This document shows positions 53,189 to 61,750 of a stretch of 64,000 nucleotides of DNA, piece after piece. Within the stretch, counting starts at the first letter, position 1. Each line of letters starts with the position of its first letter. The position numbers and the translations under genes are program-made. Under the pieces are notes generated by a model. It worked only from the letters and a program-made list of their open reading frames with translations, was not told the DNA's origin and ran no database searches. This DNA comes from Lachnospiraceae bacterium (lineage in GTDB: Bacteria; Bacillota; Clostridia; Lachnospirales; Lachnospiraceae): contig CASJPF010000009.1 in assembly GCA_949383255.1 (NCBI GenBank), positions 45,642-109,641 on the forward strand, read 5' to 3'.

Positions 53189-54295
53189 ATGGGAAGACAT
53201 GGAGAAAACATTAGGAAAAGAAAAGATGGACGCTGGGAAGGACGATATTTGGTGTACGATAAGGAAAAGGGCAAAAAAGTTTATCGCTCAGTCTATGCCC
53301 GATCTTATGAGGCAGTGCGGGAAAAGCTGGAGGATAAAAAAGGTCAATTACTCAATTATACAAACAAGTCAGAAGGGAAACAGCATCGGATATGCCCGGA
53401 GGATGTAAATCTAGATATTGTTGCGCAAGAATGGCTTACTGAAGTTATGAAGAAAAGGAAACGGTCAACCTATATAAAATATCATTTGACTTATCACAGA
53501 TACATTCAAGAATTTTTGCAGAGTGCTACACTGTCAGAACTGACAAACGAGGAAGTGCGCCAAAAGATTTCAGGACAATATTCAGACAGTGTCTATAAAA
53601 GTATATATTGTATATTAAATCAAATATTAAAATTTGCTTCAGAGCGGTATAATGTCATGGTGCCTTTACTAAAAAAATCTGTGTCAGATGTAAGAAATGC
53701 GCCTGTTAAAGTTCTTGCTAAGAGTGAACAGAGAAAGCTGATAGATGTGCTTTCAATAGAGATGGATCGCTTTAAAATGGCAGTGTTAATGTGCCTTTTT
53801 ACAGGGCTCCGACTGGGAGAATTATGTGCACTTAAGTGGGTGGATATTGATTTTGAAAATAAACTTTTGATTGTCAATCGAACGGTACAACGTCTTTATG
53901 CCGAAGGGTATCGCACGAAGACAGTTCTGACAGAAACATCTCCGAAAAGTGCATATTCGAGACGGGAAATTCCATTGTCAGACAAGGCATTAGAATTGTT
54001 TCTGAAGTTCAAGAATAACAAAGAGTATGTATTTGGTGGAGAAAAGCCACTTGAACCTAAAAATTTACAATACCATTTTAAAAAGATATTAAAGGAGGCA
54101 GAGATTTCTGATAAAAATTTTCATATCCTACGACATACTTTTTCTACAAACTGTATTGAGGGGGGGACTGATGTAAAAAGTTTGAGTGAAATGTTAGGTC
54201 ATTCCGATGTTCAAATCACATTAAATCGTTATGTGCATCCGTCGATGGAGACCAAGAGACAATATATAAATAATTTATTGGAAATTTATTATTAA
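53189..54295 (+). CDS. Tyrosine recombinase / phage-type integrase, solitary
   Basis: This 368-aa protein has an N-terminal AP2-like arm-binding domain (ENIRKRKDGRWEGRYLVYD), a SAM-like core-binding domain and the catalytic domain. The active-site residues are present: R208 (TGLRLGEL), H312 and R315 (HILRH), H338 (LGHSD) and Y348 (NRYVH). It should be active. ATG 53189 has AAGGATGGGA about 5 bp upstream; ATG 53162 has none. No excisionase, relaxase or phage genes are adjacent, so it may be a remnant or may act on a local invertible or integrated site. Confidence 0.9.
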   Translation: MGRHGENIRKRKDGRWEGRYLVYDKEKGKKVYRSVYARSYEAVREKLEDKKGQLLNYTNKSEGKQHRICPEDVNLDIVAQEWLTEVMKKRKRSTYIKYHLTYHRYIQEFLQSATLSELTNEEVRQKISGQYSDSVYKSIYCILNQILKFASERYNVMVPLLKKSVSDVRNAPVKVLAKSEQRKLIDVLSIEMDRFKMAVLMCLFTGLRLGELCALKWVDIDFENKLLIVNRTVQRLYAEGYRTKTVLTETSPKSAYSRREIPLSDKALELFLKFKNNKEYVFGGEKPLEPKNLQYHFKKILKEAEISDKNFHILRHTFSTNCIEGGTDVKSLSEMLGHSDVQITLNRYVHPSMETKRQYINNLLEIYY

Positions 54296-54316
54296 AAATA
54301 GTCACAAGGTTCACAA

Positions 54317-54345
54317 TTGACAAATATATGTTCATATAGTATAAT
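54317..54345 (+). promoter_or_regulatory. Perfect sigma-A consensus promoter
   Basis: TTGACA (54317-54322) and TATAAT (54340-54345) are both perfect and exactly 17 bp apart. It lies 88 bp before the response regulator start and should be strong unless repressed. Confidence 0.85.
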
Positions 54346-54432
54346 GCGTACATATGTTTTAAATACTTGGCAATTGAAGGAATAGATTCTAAGGATCGAT
54401 TTAAAAATTTTTTATGGATAGGGAATGATAGA

Positions 54433-55143
54433 ATGTTACATATAGCAATCTGCGATGATGAGAAAGATTTCGTTATATATTTAACGGAACTAATATATCA
54501 ATATGCCGCTGAGACCGGGGAGGAAATGAAAGTGTCTACTTTTTATGACGGCATGGAGCTGATTGAAGGTTATGACACAACAATTGACCTTATTTTTCTT
54601 GATATTCAGATGAAACTTGTAAATGGTCTACGCACTGCAGAGCGGATTCGGCAAATGGATGAAAAGGTGGGAATTATTTTTTTAACGACTCTGACACAGT
54701 GCGCGCTGGAGGGCTACAAATATCAGGCAACAAACTACATTATCAAGCCAATGAAGTATGTCCGGCTAAAAGCGGAAATGGATGACTGGCGTAAGCACAA
54801 CAGGAAAAATGACAGCCCTGCGATTGTAGTTGCCAATGATTCTGGGAAATACAAGATATTTTTGAATACGCTGCGATATGTGGAGACATTTAACCGCAAT
54901 CTGCTTGTGCATACAGAGCAGGAGAACATTATCTGTTACAGGAGCATGAAAGAATTAGAACAGGAGTTGGCAGAACATGGATTTGTGCGTTGCCATACCA
55001 GTTATATTGTGAACCTGTTTTTTGTCAAAGGGGTTAATAAATTAGAAATTACGCTGGTTACTGGGGAGATAATCCCAATCAGCCAGCCCAAGCGCAAGCA
55101 GTTTATGGAACAGTTAGCAGAATATTGGGGAAATTTGCTATGA
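54433..55143 (+). CDS. LytTR-family response regulator (AgrA-like)
   Basis: This 236-aa regulator has a receiver domain with acidic pocket ICDDE, phosphoacceptor D57 (IFLDIQM), T/S and K in FLTTLTQ and NYIIKPM. A LytTR DNA-binding domain runs from about 135 (YKIFLNTLRYVETFNRNLLVHT...FVRCHTSYIVNL). LytTR regulators bind paired 9-bp sites and often control bacteriocins, quorum peptides or envelope stress genes. ATG 54433 (MLHIAICDDE) is chosen by homology; the frame extends upstream. The stop overlaps the sensor start by 4 bp. Confidence 0.9.
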   Translation: MLHIAICDDEKDFVIYLTELIYQYAAETGEEMKVSTFYDGMELIEGYDTTIDLIFLDIQMKLVNGLRTAERIRQMDEKVGIIFLTTLTQCALEGYKYQATNYIIKPMKYVRLKAEMDDWRKHNRKNDSPAIVVANDSGKYKIFLNTLRYVETFNRNLLVHTEQENIICYRSMKELEQELAEHGFVRCHTSYIVNLFFVKGVNKLEITLVTGEIIPISQPKRKQFMEQLAEYWGNLL

Positions 55144-56462
55144 TGCGGTTTTTAGAAATTTTGAGCGATGTATTTGCCTATGGGTATGTATTTGTTTTTC
55201 TGTGTATGATTTGTACCTTTCTTCCAATGCGGAAAAATTGGCTTTTGCGGATTGTAGGTGTTCTTGCAATTGATTTTCTTGCAACGGTTTTTATCTATTC
55301 TAATGACCCATATGGTCTCTTTGGGGCAATGGCAGGTTTTTTTCTTTATGTTTTTGTGTTCCATGTAGGGAAATTCATTGAGAAAATAACGGCTGTGTTG
55401 GTCTTTTGCCCAGCAATGATTGCAGTGAATTATCTAATGGAAGAGACTGGAAAAATTATTTTTTTTGGATTGACAGAGGCGTCACCTAGTCCAACAGATG
55501 GCACATGGACTTATGAGCAGCATCTGGCAAGCACAGGCATTCATATGATTTCCTTGCTGATGAGGTTTTTGTTCTGGGTTGCGGCGTGGTGGTTTCTGCG
55601 CAAGTACCTGCGCCAGATTACGTCAAGCTTAACAATAAAGATGTGGATGATTGTAGATGTCCTAATGCTTGCACCTTTTGTGGCAATTGCGACAATTCTC
55701 CTTTTTATGCCAGAAACTATATGGATTGTCTATCCGATTTGTGCAGCGTCTATTCTGTCTAGTTTTGGATGTGTTTATTTGGCGTCCTATATCTGTAATT
55801 CTATGCAGACGGCATACCATGCACAGGAATTGGAAATGAAGCAGGCGTATTATAAGGACCGAATCCGTGATGAGGAACGAGTGCGCAGCATTTATCATGA
55901 CTTAAAGAATCATTTATTGGTGTTGCAGGCGCAGGCTGGGAATGGACAGGAGGTGCAAACTTCTATACAGGGACTGCAAAGCCAGATTCAAGAGTATGAG
56001 ACATACTATCAGACAGGAAATGAGTACCTAGATATTATTATTCGTGATAAGGCGCGTGCAGCGAAGGAGCGACAAATTGATTTTGCCGCTGCAGTCGCCT
56101 TTGCCGATGGCGCGTTTATAGAGCCACTTGACATTAGTGCTATTTTTGGAAATGCACTTGACAATGCAATTGAAGCGAGTGAAAAATTGCCAGAGCGGGA
56201 GCGGCTAATTACATTAAAGGTAAACCGCGTGCGGGATATGTTGGTCATTTCCACAGAGAATAATGCACCGCAGGTAGATGATGTGCAAAAATGGATTTTG
56301 GCAGATCCTGTTAGGAAAAATAGAACGACAAAGGAGGATGCGTTTGCACATGGATTTGGACTCAACAATATAAGAACTGCTGTTGAAAAGTATGCTGGGC
56401 AGTGTAGTGTCAGGGCGGCAGAGGGGAAATTTATGCTTAAGATTGTGATTCCAATGCCATGA
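55140..56462 (+). CDS. GHKL-domain sensor histidine kinase (AgrC-like)
   Basis: This 440-aa protein has about six membrane helices in residues 1-215, a dimerisation helix with the candidate phosphoacceptor His in IYHDLKNHLL, and a GHKL ATPase domain (FGNALDNAIEASEKLPE as N box, HGFGLNNIRTAVEKYAG as G2 box). This is the AgrC-type layout that often senses peptides. ATGATG at 55140 overlaps the regulator stop; GGGG lies 9 bp upstream. It forms a two-component pair with the preceding gene. Confidence 0.9.
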   Translation: MMRFLEILSDVFAYGYVFVFLCMICTFLPMRKNWLLRIVGVLAIDFLATVFIYSNDPYGLFGAMAGFFLYVFVFHVGKFIEKITAVLVFCPAMIAVNYLMEETGKIIFFGLTEASPSPTDGTWTYEQHLASTGIHMISLLMRFLFWVAAWWFLRKYLRQITSSLTIKMWMIVDVLMLAPFVAIATILLFMPETIWIVYPICAASILSSFGCVYLASYICNSMQTAYHAQELEMKQAYYKDRIRDEERVRSIYHDLKNHLLVLQAQAGNGQEVQTSIQGLQSQIQEYETYYQTGNEYLDIIIRDKARAAKERQIDFAAAVAFADGAFIEPLDISAIFGNALDNAIEASEKLPERERLITLKVNRVRDMLVISTENNAPQVDDVQKWILADPVRKNRTTKEDAFAHGFGLNNIRTAVEKYAGQCSVRAAEGKFMLKIVIPMP

Positions 56463-56496
56463 GGTGGCGGCTGTCATCTCGTTTGAATGGAGCATA

Positions 56497-57087
56497 TATA
56501 AAGTTATAAGGATTTCAGGAGGTGTTACATGGTACGGGAGATTGCTGAAACGGAATTAAATGCATTACTAGAATTATATTTATATTTACATGAGAAATCA
56601 ATTCCGGAGATTACACAACATTTGAACTGTACATGGGAAACAATTGTCAAGGATAAAAATCACCATATTATTGTGAATGAAGTTGATGGTAAAATTGTAT
56701 CTTCCTGTGTATGTGTCATTATTCCTAATTTGACAAGAAATATCAGACCTTATGCTTTTATAGAAAATGTTGTTACACATAAGGATTACCGGGGGAATGG
56801 ATATGCAACAGAGTGTTTGAAGGCTGCAAAGAAGATTGCAGAACAAGCCCATTGTTACAAAATGATGTTGCTTACAGGTTCAAAAGAAGAAAGCATTCAG
56901 CATTTCTATAAAAATGCAGGCTATAACAGCACAGACAAAACGGCGTTTATTCAGTGGCTTGAATGAGTTTGGTAGTGTTATAGATTTTACCTCGTAGATC
57001 TTAGTTTACGCATTTTGCATTGTGCCTTTTATGCATAACTTTATAATGAGATTAACAAGTACAATGATTATAAAGTTATAGAGGATT
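56497..57087 (+). repeat. Direct repeats bracketing the GNAT gene
   Basis: TATAAAGTTATA followed by (G)AGGATT occurs at 56497-56514 and 57069-57087, on either side of the acetyltransferase gene. The downstream copy is also part of a 13-bp inverted repeat, ATAACTTTATAAT (57035-57047) with ATTATAAAGTTAT (57067-57079). The direct repeats could mark an insertion or duplicated regulatory sites. Confidence 0.5.
56529..56966 (+). CDS. GNAT family N-acetyltransferase
   Basis: This 145-aa acetyl-CoA-dependent acetyltransferase has the pyrophosphate-binding motif A VVTHKDYRGNGYATECLKAA near residues 81-100, and motif B FYKNAGYNSTDKTAF. The substrate is unknown. AGGAGGTG lies about 5 bp before the ATG. 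It sits between the two-component genes and the ABC transporter, within a pair of direct repeats. Confidence 0.88.
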   Translation: MVREIAETELNALLELYLYLHEKSIPEITQHLNCTWETIVKDKNHHIIVNEVDGKIVSSCVCVIIPNLTRNIRPYAFIENVVTHKDYRGNGYATECLKAAKKIAEQAHCYKMMLLTGSKEESIQHFYKNAGYNSTDKTAFIQWLE

Positions 57088-57094
57088 AGAGTTT

Positions 57095-57184
57095 TTATCT
57101 CAGCCGGAGAAGACGCCCGCTTCTATAAGTGGCGGGTAAAATACAATTTTGTCTCAGTGGGAGTACAATCTCCGGCTGAGATAA
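57095..57184 (+). repeat. 90-bp element with perfect 16-bp inverted ends
   Basis: TTATCTCAGCCGGAGA (57095-57110) and TCTCCGGCTGAGATAA (57169-57184) are perfectly complementary. An inner CCCGC/GCGGG stem is present. No target duplication was seen. It is immediately upstream of the REP-like unit in the leader of the ABC transporter gene and could be a MITE or a large regulatory stem. Confidence 0.65.
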
Positions 57185-57203
57185 GCCTCCGGCATGACTG
57201 TAG

Positions 57204-57278
57204 GCGTGCGAATCCATAATTTGTCAGCGGAGCTGACCCGCACACCGCGGCAAGAATGCCGATGGCATTCTTGAAATA
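57204..57278 (+). repeat. REP-like 75-bp palindromic unit, copy 2
   Basis: This is the same unit as 4679-4753, in the same orientation and with 8 differences. The CAAGAATGCC/GGCATTCTTG stem is fully kept while its 3-nt loop differs (GAT against ATC). It ends 42 bp before the ABC ATPase gene. Confidence 0.75.
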
Positions 57279-57320
57279 AGGTGATAAGACTCTGAGAGCT
57301 ATGCAACAGGAGGATGCAAT

Positions 57321-58010
57321 ATGAGTATTTTGAGCACAACACATTTGACAAAGCAGTATGGCAGCGAGCCGAATATTGTGAGGGCGCTTGACGATGTAAA
57401 TATTTCTGTGGAACAGGGGGAGTTTGTCGCAATTGTCGGAACTTCCGGCAGCGGGAAATCTACATTGCTGAATATGCTAGGAGGATTGGACCGCCCGACT
57501 TCCGGCAGTGTGCGGGTAGACAAGTTCGAGCTAGGCAAGCTTTCCGACGAGGATTTAACGGTATTTCGCAGACAGCGCATTGGTTTTATTTTCCAGAATT
57601 ATAATTTGGTGCCAATTTTAAATGTTTATGAAAATATCATTATGCCAATTCAGTTGGACGGCAAAAAGCCCGATGAGCACTTTATACAGGAAGTTGTGGA
57701 ACTTTTAGGATTGGAAGAAAAGCTTGACAATATGCCAAATACGCTTTCAGGAGGACAGCAACAGCGTGTCTCGATTGCCCGTGCACTGGCAAGTAAGCCA
57801 GCGATGATTCTGGCGGACGAGCCGACGGGAAATCTCGACAGCAAGACGAGCGATGAAGTTATTGAACTGCTGCGGGTTACGAGCCAGAAATTCCATCAGA
57901 CCATTGTGATGATAACGCACAATCCTGAAATCGCAAATCAGGCGGATCGCTGTATACAAATTGAGGATGGGCATGTCGTAAGGGTACAGAAAGGCAGGGC
58001 GGAAGTATGA
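57321..58010 (+). CDS. MacB/LolD-type ABC transporter ATPase
   Basis: This 229-aa ATPase has Walker [10 protein letters not shown] near 40-48, a Q loop [17 protein letters not shown], signature [15 protein letters not shown], and Walker [13 protein letters not shown]. It matches the ATPases that pair with FtsX-domain permeases (MacB, BceA, LolD types) in peptide resistance or envelope functions. AGGAGG lies about 7 bp before the ATG. The end overlaps the permease start (ATGA). Confidence 0.95.
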   Translation: MSILSTTHLTKQYGSEPNIVRALDDVNISVEQGEFVAIVGTSGSGKSTLLNMLGGLDRPTSGSVRVDKFELGKLSDEDLTVFRRQRIGFIFQNYNLVPILNVYENIIMPIQLDGKKPDEHFIQEVVELLGLEEKLDNMPNTLSGGQQQRVSIARALASKPAMILADEPTGNLDSKTSDEVIELLRVTSQKFHQTIVMITHNPEIANQADRCIQIEDGHVVRVQKGRAEV

Positions 58011-60553
58011 GACAAGCCAGGAAAGCCCAGATTAATATTCTTTACACGTTGTCCCAGCGCAGCTTTCAGCAGAACAAAGGGCGCAATCTGGTGGCAGTAC
58101 TTGCGATTGTGCTGACTACAATGATGTTTACCACACTGTTTACGTTGGCACAGAGTATGGGGCGGAACATGACAGAAATGTATCTGCGTCAGTCCGGCAC
58201 AAAGGCGCACGCCAGCACAAAACAGATTACGGACGAGCAAATTGCGCAGCTTTCTGCACACCCGGACATTGTGCGTTTTGGTAGGTCAATTGTGCTTGGC
58301 ATTGCTAACGATCAACGTCTTGCGGGGCGACAGGTGGAAATCCGATATGGCAGCGATCAGTATGCGAAGGATTGTTTTGCATACCCTGTGACAGGTAAAA
58401 TGCCAGAGCAGAAGAACGAGATTGCACTGGATACGCTAGTGCTTGAACGATTGGGTGTTTCGCAGGAACTGGGACGGACTGTCACACTCGAGTGGGGAAA
58501 CCGTTCTGACACCTTTGTACTGTGCGGCTGGTGGGAAGATAATCTCTCCTCCTACGCAAGTATGGCGTGGGTCAGCGAGGCATTCGCGCTGGAAGCTTCT
58601 GAGAATGCCTCAGTGTCTACAGAAGGGCAAGTATTGGGATTGCGCATGATGAGCATTACATTTTCAGACACAAAAAATATTGAGCGAAAGACTGAGAAAG
58701 TCCTTCAGGACAGTGGCTTGACAACGTTGTCATTTCAGACAAATATCGCATATACGGCGGAGATACAAAATAGTATCTTTGCGGAAAACCTGCCGATGTA
58801 TGGTGGTATGGTGCTGGTGTTTGTGGCAGGGTATTTGATTATCTACAATGTTTTTCAGATTTCTGTTGCCGCGGATATTCAATTTTATGGGAAGTTAAAG
58901 ACTCTCGGAACCACAAAAAAGCAGTTAAAAAAGTTGATTTACAGCCAAGGAAACCGACTTAGCATTATTGGTATTCCCATTGGGCTTGCAGTGGGGTATT
59001 TGCTTGGCGCGCTATTGGTTCCAGCATTGATTCCTATGAAGGAGATGAAAGTAGTTGTCTCTATAAGTCCTGTCATTTTTATTGGTTCTGCACTATTTGC
59101 CTATATCACAGTAGTTATATCTTGTATGCTGCCTGCACGCATGGCTGGAAAAGTTTCCCCAATTGATGCATTGCGATACACAGATGGCAGCGCATCCTAT
59201 CATAAAAACAAAAAGAAATCTAGGAATGGTGCGTCCTTACACAGTATGGCGTGGGCAAATCTTTGGCGCAGCCGTAAGCGGACAGTTATGGTTATTTGTT
59301 CCCTGACGCTGGGGCTTGTGCTAATGAGTTACTTCTATGCAAAGAATGTTAGTTTTGATGTGGAAAAATATCTGATGGATATGGTGGTGGCGGACTATGA
59401 GATTGACGATGCGACAAACAATGCTGCCAGCTTTTATGACCCAGCGAGTGAAACCATCAGTGACACAATGCTTGCAGATATTATGGGACTGAGAGCGTCA
59501 AGTGCGGTCGAGGCGACAGGACGACTTTATTCCAGACAGGAAAAGATATTGCTCAGTGAGCAGGCAAGGCAGAATTTGACAGCATATTACAATGCGGAAC
59601 GGTTGGAAGAATTTGCTTCCTATGACCCAACGTTTCCAGAATGGAAGAGAGAATTTGATGCGGTAGTGGGCGGTGAGGAACATCTGTATACAATCTATGG
59701 TGCAGACGGATTGATACTAGATGCGGCAGTTAGCAAAAATTATATACTGGATGGTGTTTTTGACACTGCGTTGTTCGCTACAGGGCAGTATTGTCTGGCA
59801 ATTGGTCCTTCTATTATGCCCGGTGGCATGATTCCAACCCATTCTGTAGGGGAGAAGATTTTGATTTCGGGGCGCGAGTTTGAAGTGATGGCAGTTTTAA
59901 GATCATTGCCACCAATGGTAGCGGGAAAGGATTCGCTTAGCTTTGATCTTCCGATTGTGTTGCCTGCAGATGTTTTTACAGTGCTGTGGCAAGGGAGCAA
60001 TATGAGAAAATTTTATTTTGACATTGCAGATGAAGCGATAGAGGATGCGCAGGCGTTGCTTTCACAGTACCAACAGACAACAGCAATTGGAATGAATGTG
60101 GTCTCGCGACAGTCCATGATGGAGCAGTATGAGGAGCAGACGCGCGCTTCAGCTGTAATGGGATATGCAGTCAGCATGATTATTGCACTTGTTGGTGTAT
60201 TAAATTTTGTTAACAGTATGGTGACAGCAATCATTGCGAGACGGCGGGAGTTTGCCATGATCCAGAGTGTTGGCATGACCAAACGCCAGCTGCGGCAGAT
60301 GTTGATGTTTGAGGGGCTTTACTACGCAGGACTGACACTGTTTATAGCGTACACTCTAAGCACACTGACGATTGGTGTATTGCTACGCGCAATGATGACA
60401 GAGGCAGATGGTTTTTCGACTTTTCATTTTACCTTGTTTCCGCTTGTGTGCTGTACGCCGGTTTTGATTGTATTTGCACTTGTAATTCCATATTTGTGCT
60501 TTAAGAATCTCGAGCAGCAAAGCGTTGTGGAACGGTTGCGTGCGACGGATTGA
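58007..60553 (+). CDS. FtsX-domain ABC transporter permease
   Basis: This 848-aa permease has about ten membrane helices and two FtsX units. Helix 1 lies near 26-48, a large extracellular loop of about 210 residues follows, then three helices (about 262-390). A second FtsX unit begins near 422 with another extracellular loop and ends with three helices (about 715-840). YGKLKTLGTTKKQLKKLI and MIQSVGMTKRQLRQML are the coupling-helix regions. Such permeases with a separate ATPase export or remove antimicrobial peptides or work mechanically on envelope hydrolases. The nearby AgrA/AgrC-like pair may regulate it. Confidence 0.92.
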   Translation: MRQARKAQINILYTLSQRSFQQNKGRNLVAVLAIVLTTMMFTTLFTLAQSMGRNMTEMYLRQSGTKAHASTKQITDEQIAQLSAHPDIVRFGRSIVLGIANDQRLAGRQVEIRYGSDQYAKDCFAYPVTGKMPEQKNEIALDTLVLERLGVSQELGRTVTLEWGNRSDTFVLCGWWEDNLSSYASMAWVSEAFALEASENASVSTEGQVLGLRMMSITFSDTKNIERKTEKVLQDSGLTTLSFQTNIAYTAEIQNSIFAENLPMYGGMVLVFVAGYLIIYNVFQISVAADIQFYGKLKTLGTTKKQLKKLIYSQGNRLSIIGIPIGLAVGYLLGALLVPALIPMKEMKVVVSISPVIFIGSALFAYITVVISCMLPARMAGKVSPIDALRYTDGSASYHKNKKKSRNGASLHSMAWANLWRSRKRTVMVICSLTLGLVLMSYFYAKNVSFDVEKYLMDMVVADYEIDDATNNAASFYDPASETISDTMLADIMGLRASSAVEATGRLYSRQEKILLSEQARQNLTAYYNAERLEEFASYDPTFPEWKREFDAVVGGEEHLYTIYGADGLILDAAVSKNYILDGVFDTALFATGQYCLAIGPSIMPGGMIPTHSVGEKILISGREFEVMAVLRSLPPMVAGKDSLSFDLPIVLPADVFTVLWQGSNMRKFYFDIADEAIEDAQALLSQYQQTTAIGMNVVSRQSMMEQYEEQTRASAVMGYAVSMIIALVGVLNFVNSMVTAIIARRREFAMIQSVGMTKRQLRQMLMFEGLYYAGLTLFIAYTLSTLTIGVLLRAMMTEADGFSTFHFTLFPLVCCTPVLIVFALVIPYLCFKNLEQQSVVERLRATD

Positions 60554-60559
60554 TAGAAG

Positions 60560-60606
60560 AAAAAAGGTATTTTTCCTGAAGAATATTTTGGGAAGGTGCC
60601 TTTTTT
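60560..60606 (+). terminator. Terminator after the ABC permease gene
   Basis: AAAAAAGG (60560-60567) pairs with CCTTTTTT (60599-60606), with an inner TTTCC/GGGAA pairing. It closes the transporter operon just before the collagen-like gene promoter. Confidence 0.7.
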
Positions 60607-60613
60607 ATATGAT

Positions 60614-60641
60614 ACCAGATTCTTTTTTTATGCATATAATT
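60614..60641 (+). promoter_or_regulatory. Sigma-K-like promoter of the first collagen-like gene
   Basis: AC at 60614-60615 and CATATAATT at 60633-60641 are 17 bp apart. This resembles the mother-cell sigma-K pattern AC-N16/17-CATANNNTA with one mismatch at the last base. The same DNA contains TATAAT (60635-60640), so a sigma-A promoter cannot be excluded. Confidence 0.4.
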
Positions 60642-60698
60642 TATTAGTATATGCTAGGCAACGGTTTTTCATATCAAACATAAATGAGGTGATTTTAA

Positions 60699-61733
60699 TT
60701 GAATAACTTTAATATGAACTGGATGTTTCAGACGCCGAATCTATTTGGTGTCAACGCTTCCAATAGAAACCGGAATCAAAGACCCCTGCAGGATTCCCGT
60801 AATTTGATACAGGAGGCAAACACTCCCATACCTAATGCTGTGCAGCATAAGGAAGCCGTAGAATCCAAGAGTGCTTCCTGCTGTCATGAATCCGACAACA
60901 GGTACAATGCCTATGTCACGCATACAGACATGGGCGCAATCAATCCAAGAGAACCATTTGTAGAGTCAGAAGCAGAGCGAAGAGGAGTGTGTGGAGAAAT
61001 GGACTCAGGCAGTGCGTATGGAGAAATGCAAGCTATTGAGTTACAGGATGCATATAGGGAGAGAGGAACAGGTTTTAGAGGTGAATGTATGACAACGGAA
61101 ACAACAAGGGAATATGGTATGATGGGCTTTGTGGGAGCAAGAGGTGAACGCGGTGATATTGGTCCAATGGGACCAAGAGGCGAGCCAGGACCACCGGGGT
61201 GTTCTGGTGAGCGTGGAGAAACTGGACCGCAAGGGGTCACAGGACCACAAGGACCACAGGGGGCTACAGGTCCGATGGGACCAAGAGGCGAACCGGGACC
61301 ACGTGGACCACAAGGACCACCCGGATATCCGCAAAACAGTATTTTTGCAACTTTTTCGGGGCAGGACTTGATTGTGCCAGAGAGTGCCACTATTCCACTC
61401 AAAACGGAGATTCCAGATGTTACTCAGAATATAGTTCTTAGCAATCACTGTTCGATTGCGTTGACTTCGGGTTACTATGTTATTAGTTATTATCTATCTA
61501 CCTTTATGAAGCGGCATAGCTTTGTAAAACTCACACCAATATTTAATGACTGTAAGCAGACCTTGTACAGCGCATACACAGAGGCAGAGAAGCGAAAGGA
61601 ACTGCTAGTGTTGTCAAGATATTTTATTATTGAGATACCGGCTAGTACCACGTTGTTTTTTGCGTGGTATTCATCAGCGGGTGCTGCAAAAATCAACATA
61701 AATCTAAGTATACAAAAACTGTATCGACAATAA
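60699..61733 (+). CDS. Collagen-like protein with C-terminal globular domain (BclA-like)
   Basis: This 344-aa protein has an N-terminal region of about 145 residues with no signal peptide. About 22 Gly-X-Y triplets follow (near 148-215, for example [23 protein letters not shown]). A C-terminal domain of about 130 residues is predicted to be beta-rich ([18 protein letters not shown]...) and looks like the C1q/TNF-type jelly roll of exosporium proteins. This is the BclA-type layout of a triple-helical stalk and a trimeric head. TTG 60699 has GAGGTGA 6 bp upstream. Thr in the triplets could be glycosylated by the next gene product. Confidence 0.85.
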   Translation: MNNFNMNWMFQTPNLFGVNASNRNRNQRPLQDSRNLIQEANTPIPNAVQHKEAVESKSASCCHESDNRYNAYVTHTDMGAINPREPFVESEAERRGVCGEMDSGSAYGEMQAIELQDAYRERGTGFRGECMTTETTREYGMMGFVGARGERGDIGPMGPRGEPGPPGCSGERGETGPQGVTGPQGPQGATGPMGPRGEPGPRGPQGPPGYPQNSIFATFSGQDLIVPESATIPLKTEIPDVTQNIVLSNHCSIALTSGYYVISYYLSTFMKRHSFVKLTPIFNDCKQTLYSAYTEAEKRKELLVLSRYFIIEIPASTTLFFAWYSSAGAAKININLSIQKLYRQ

Positions 61734-61750
61734 GTTAAGGGGGAAGAAAA

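Noticed and set aside
57123..57344. 73-codon minus-strand frame
   Set aside because: It runs through the palindromic repeats upstream of the ABC gene and has no protein-like signature.
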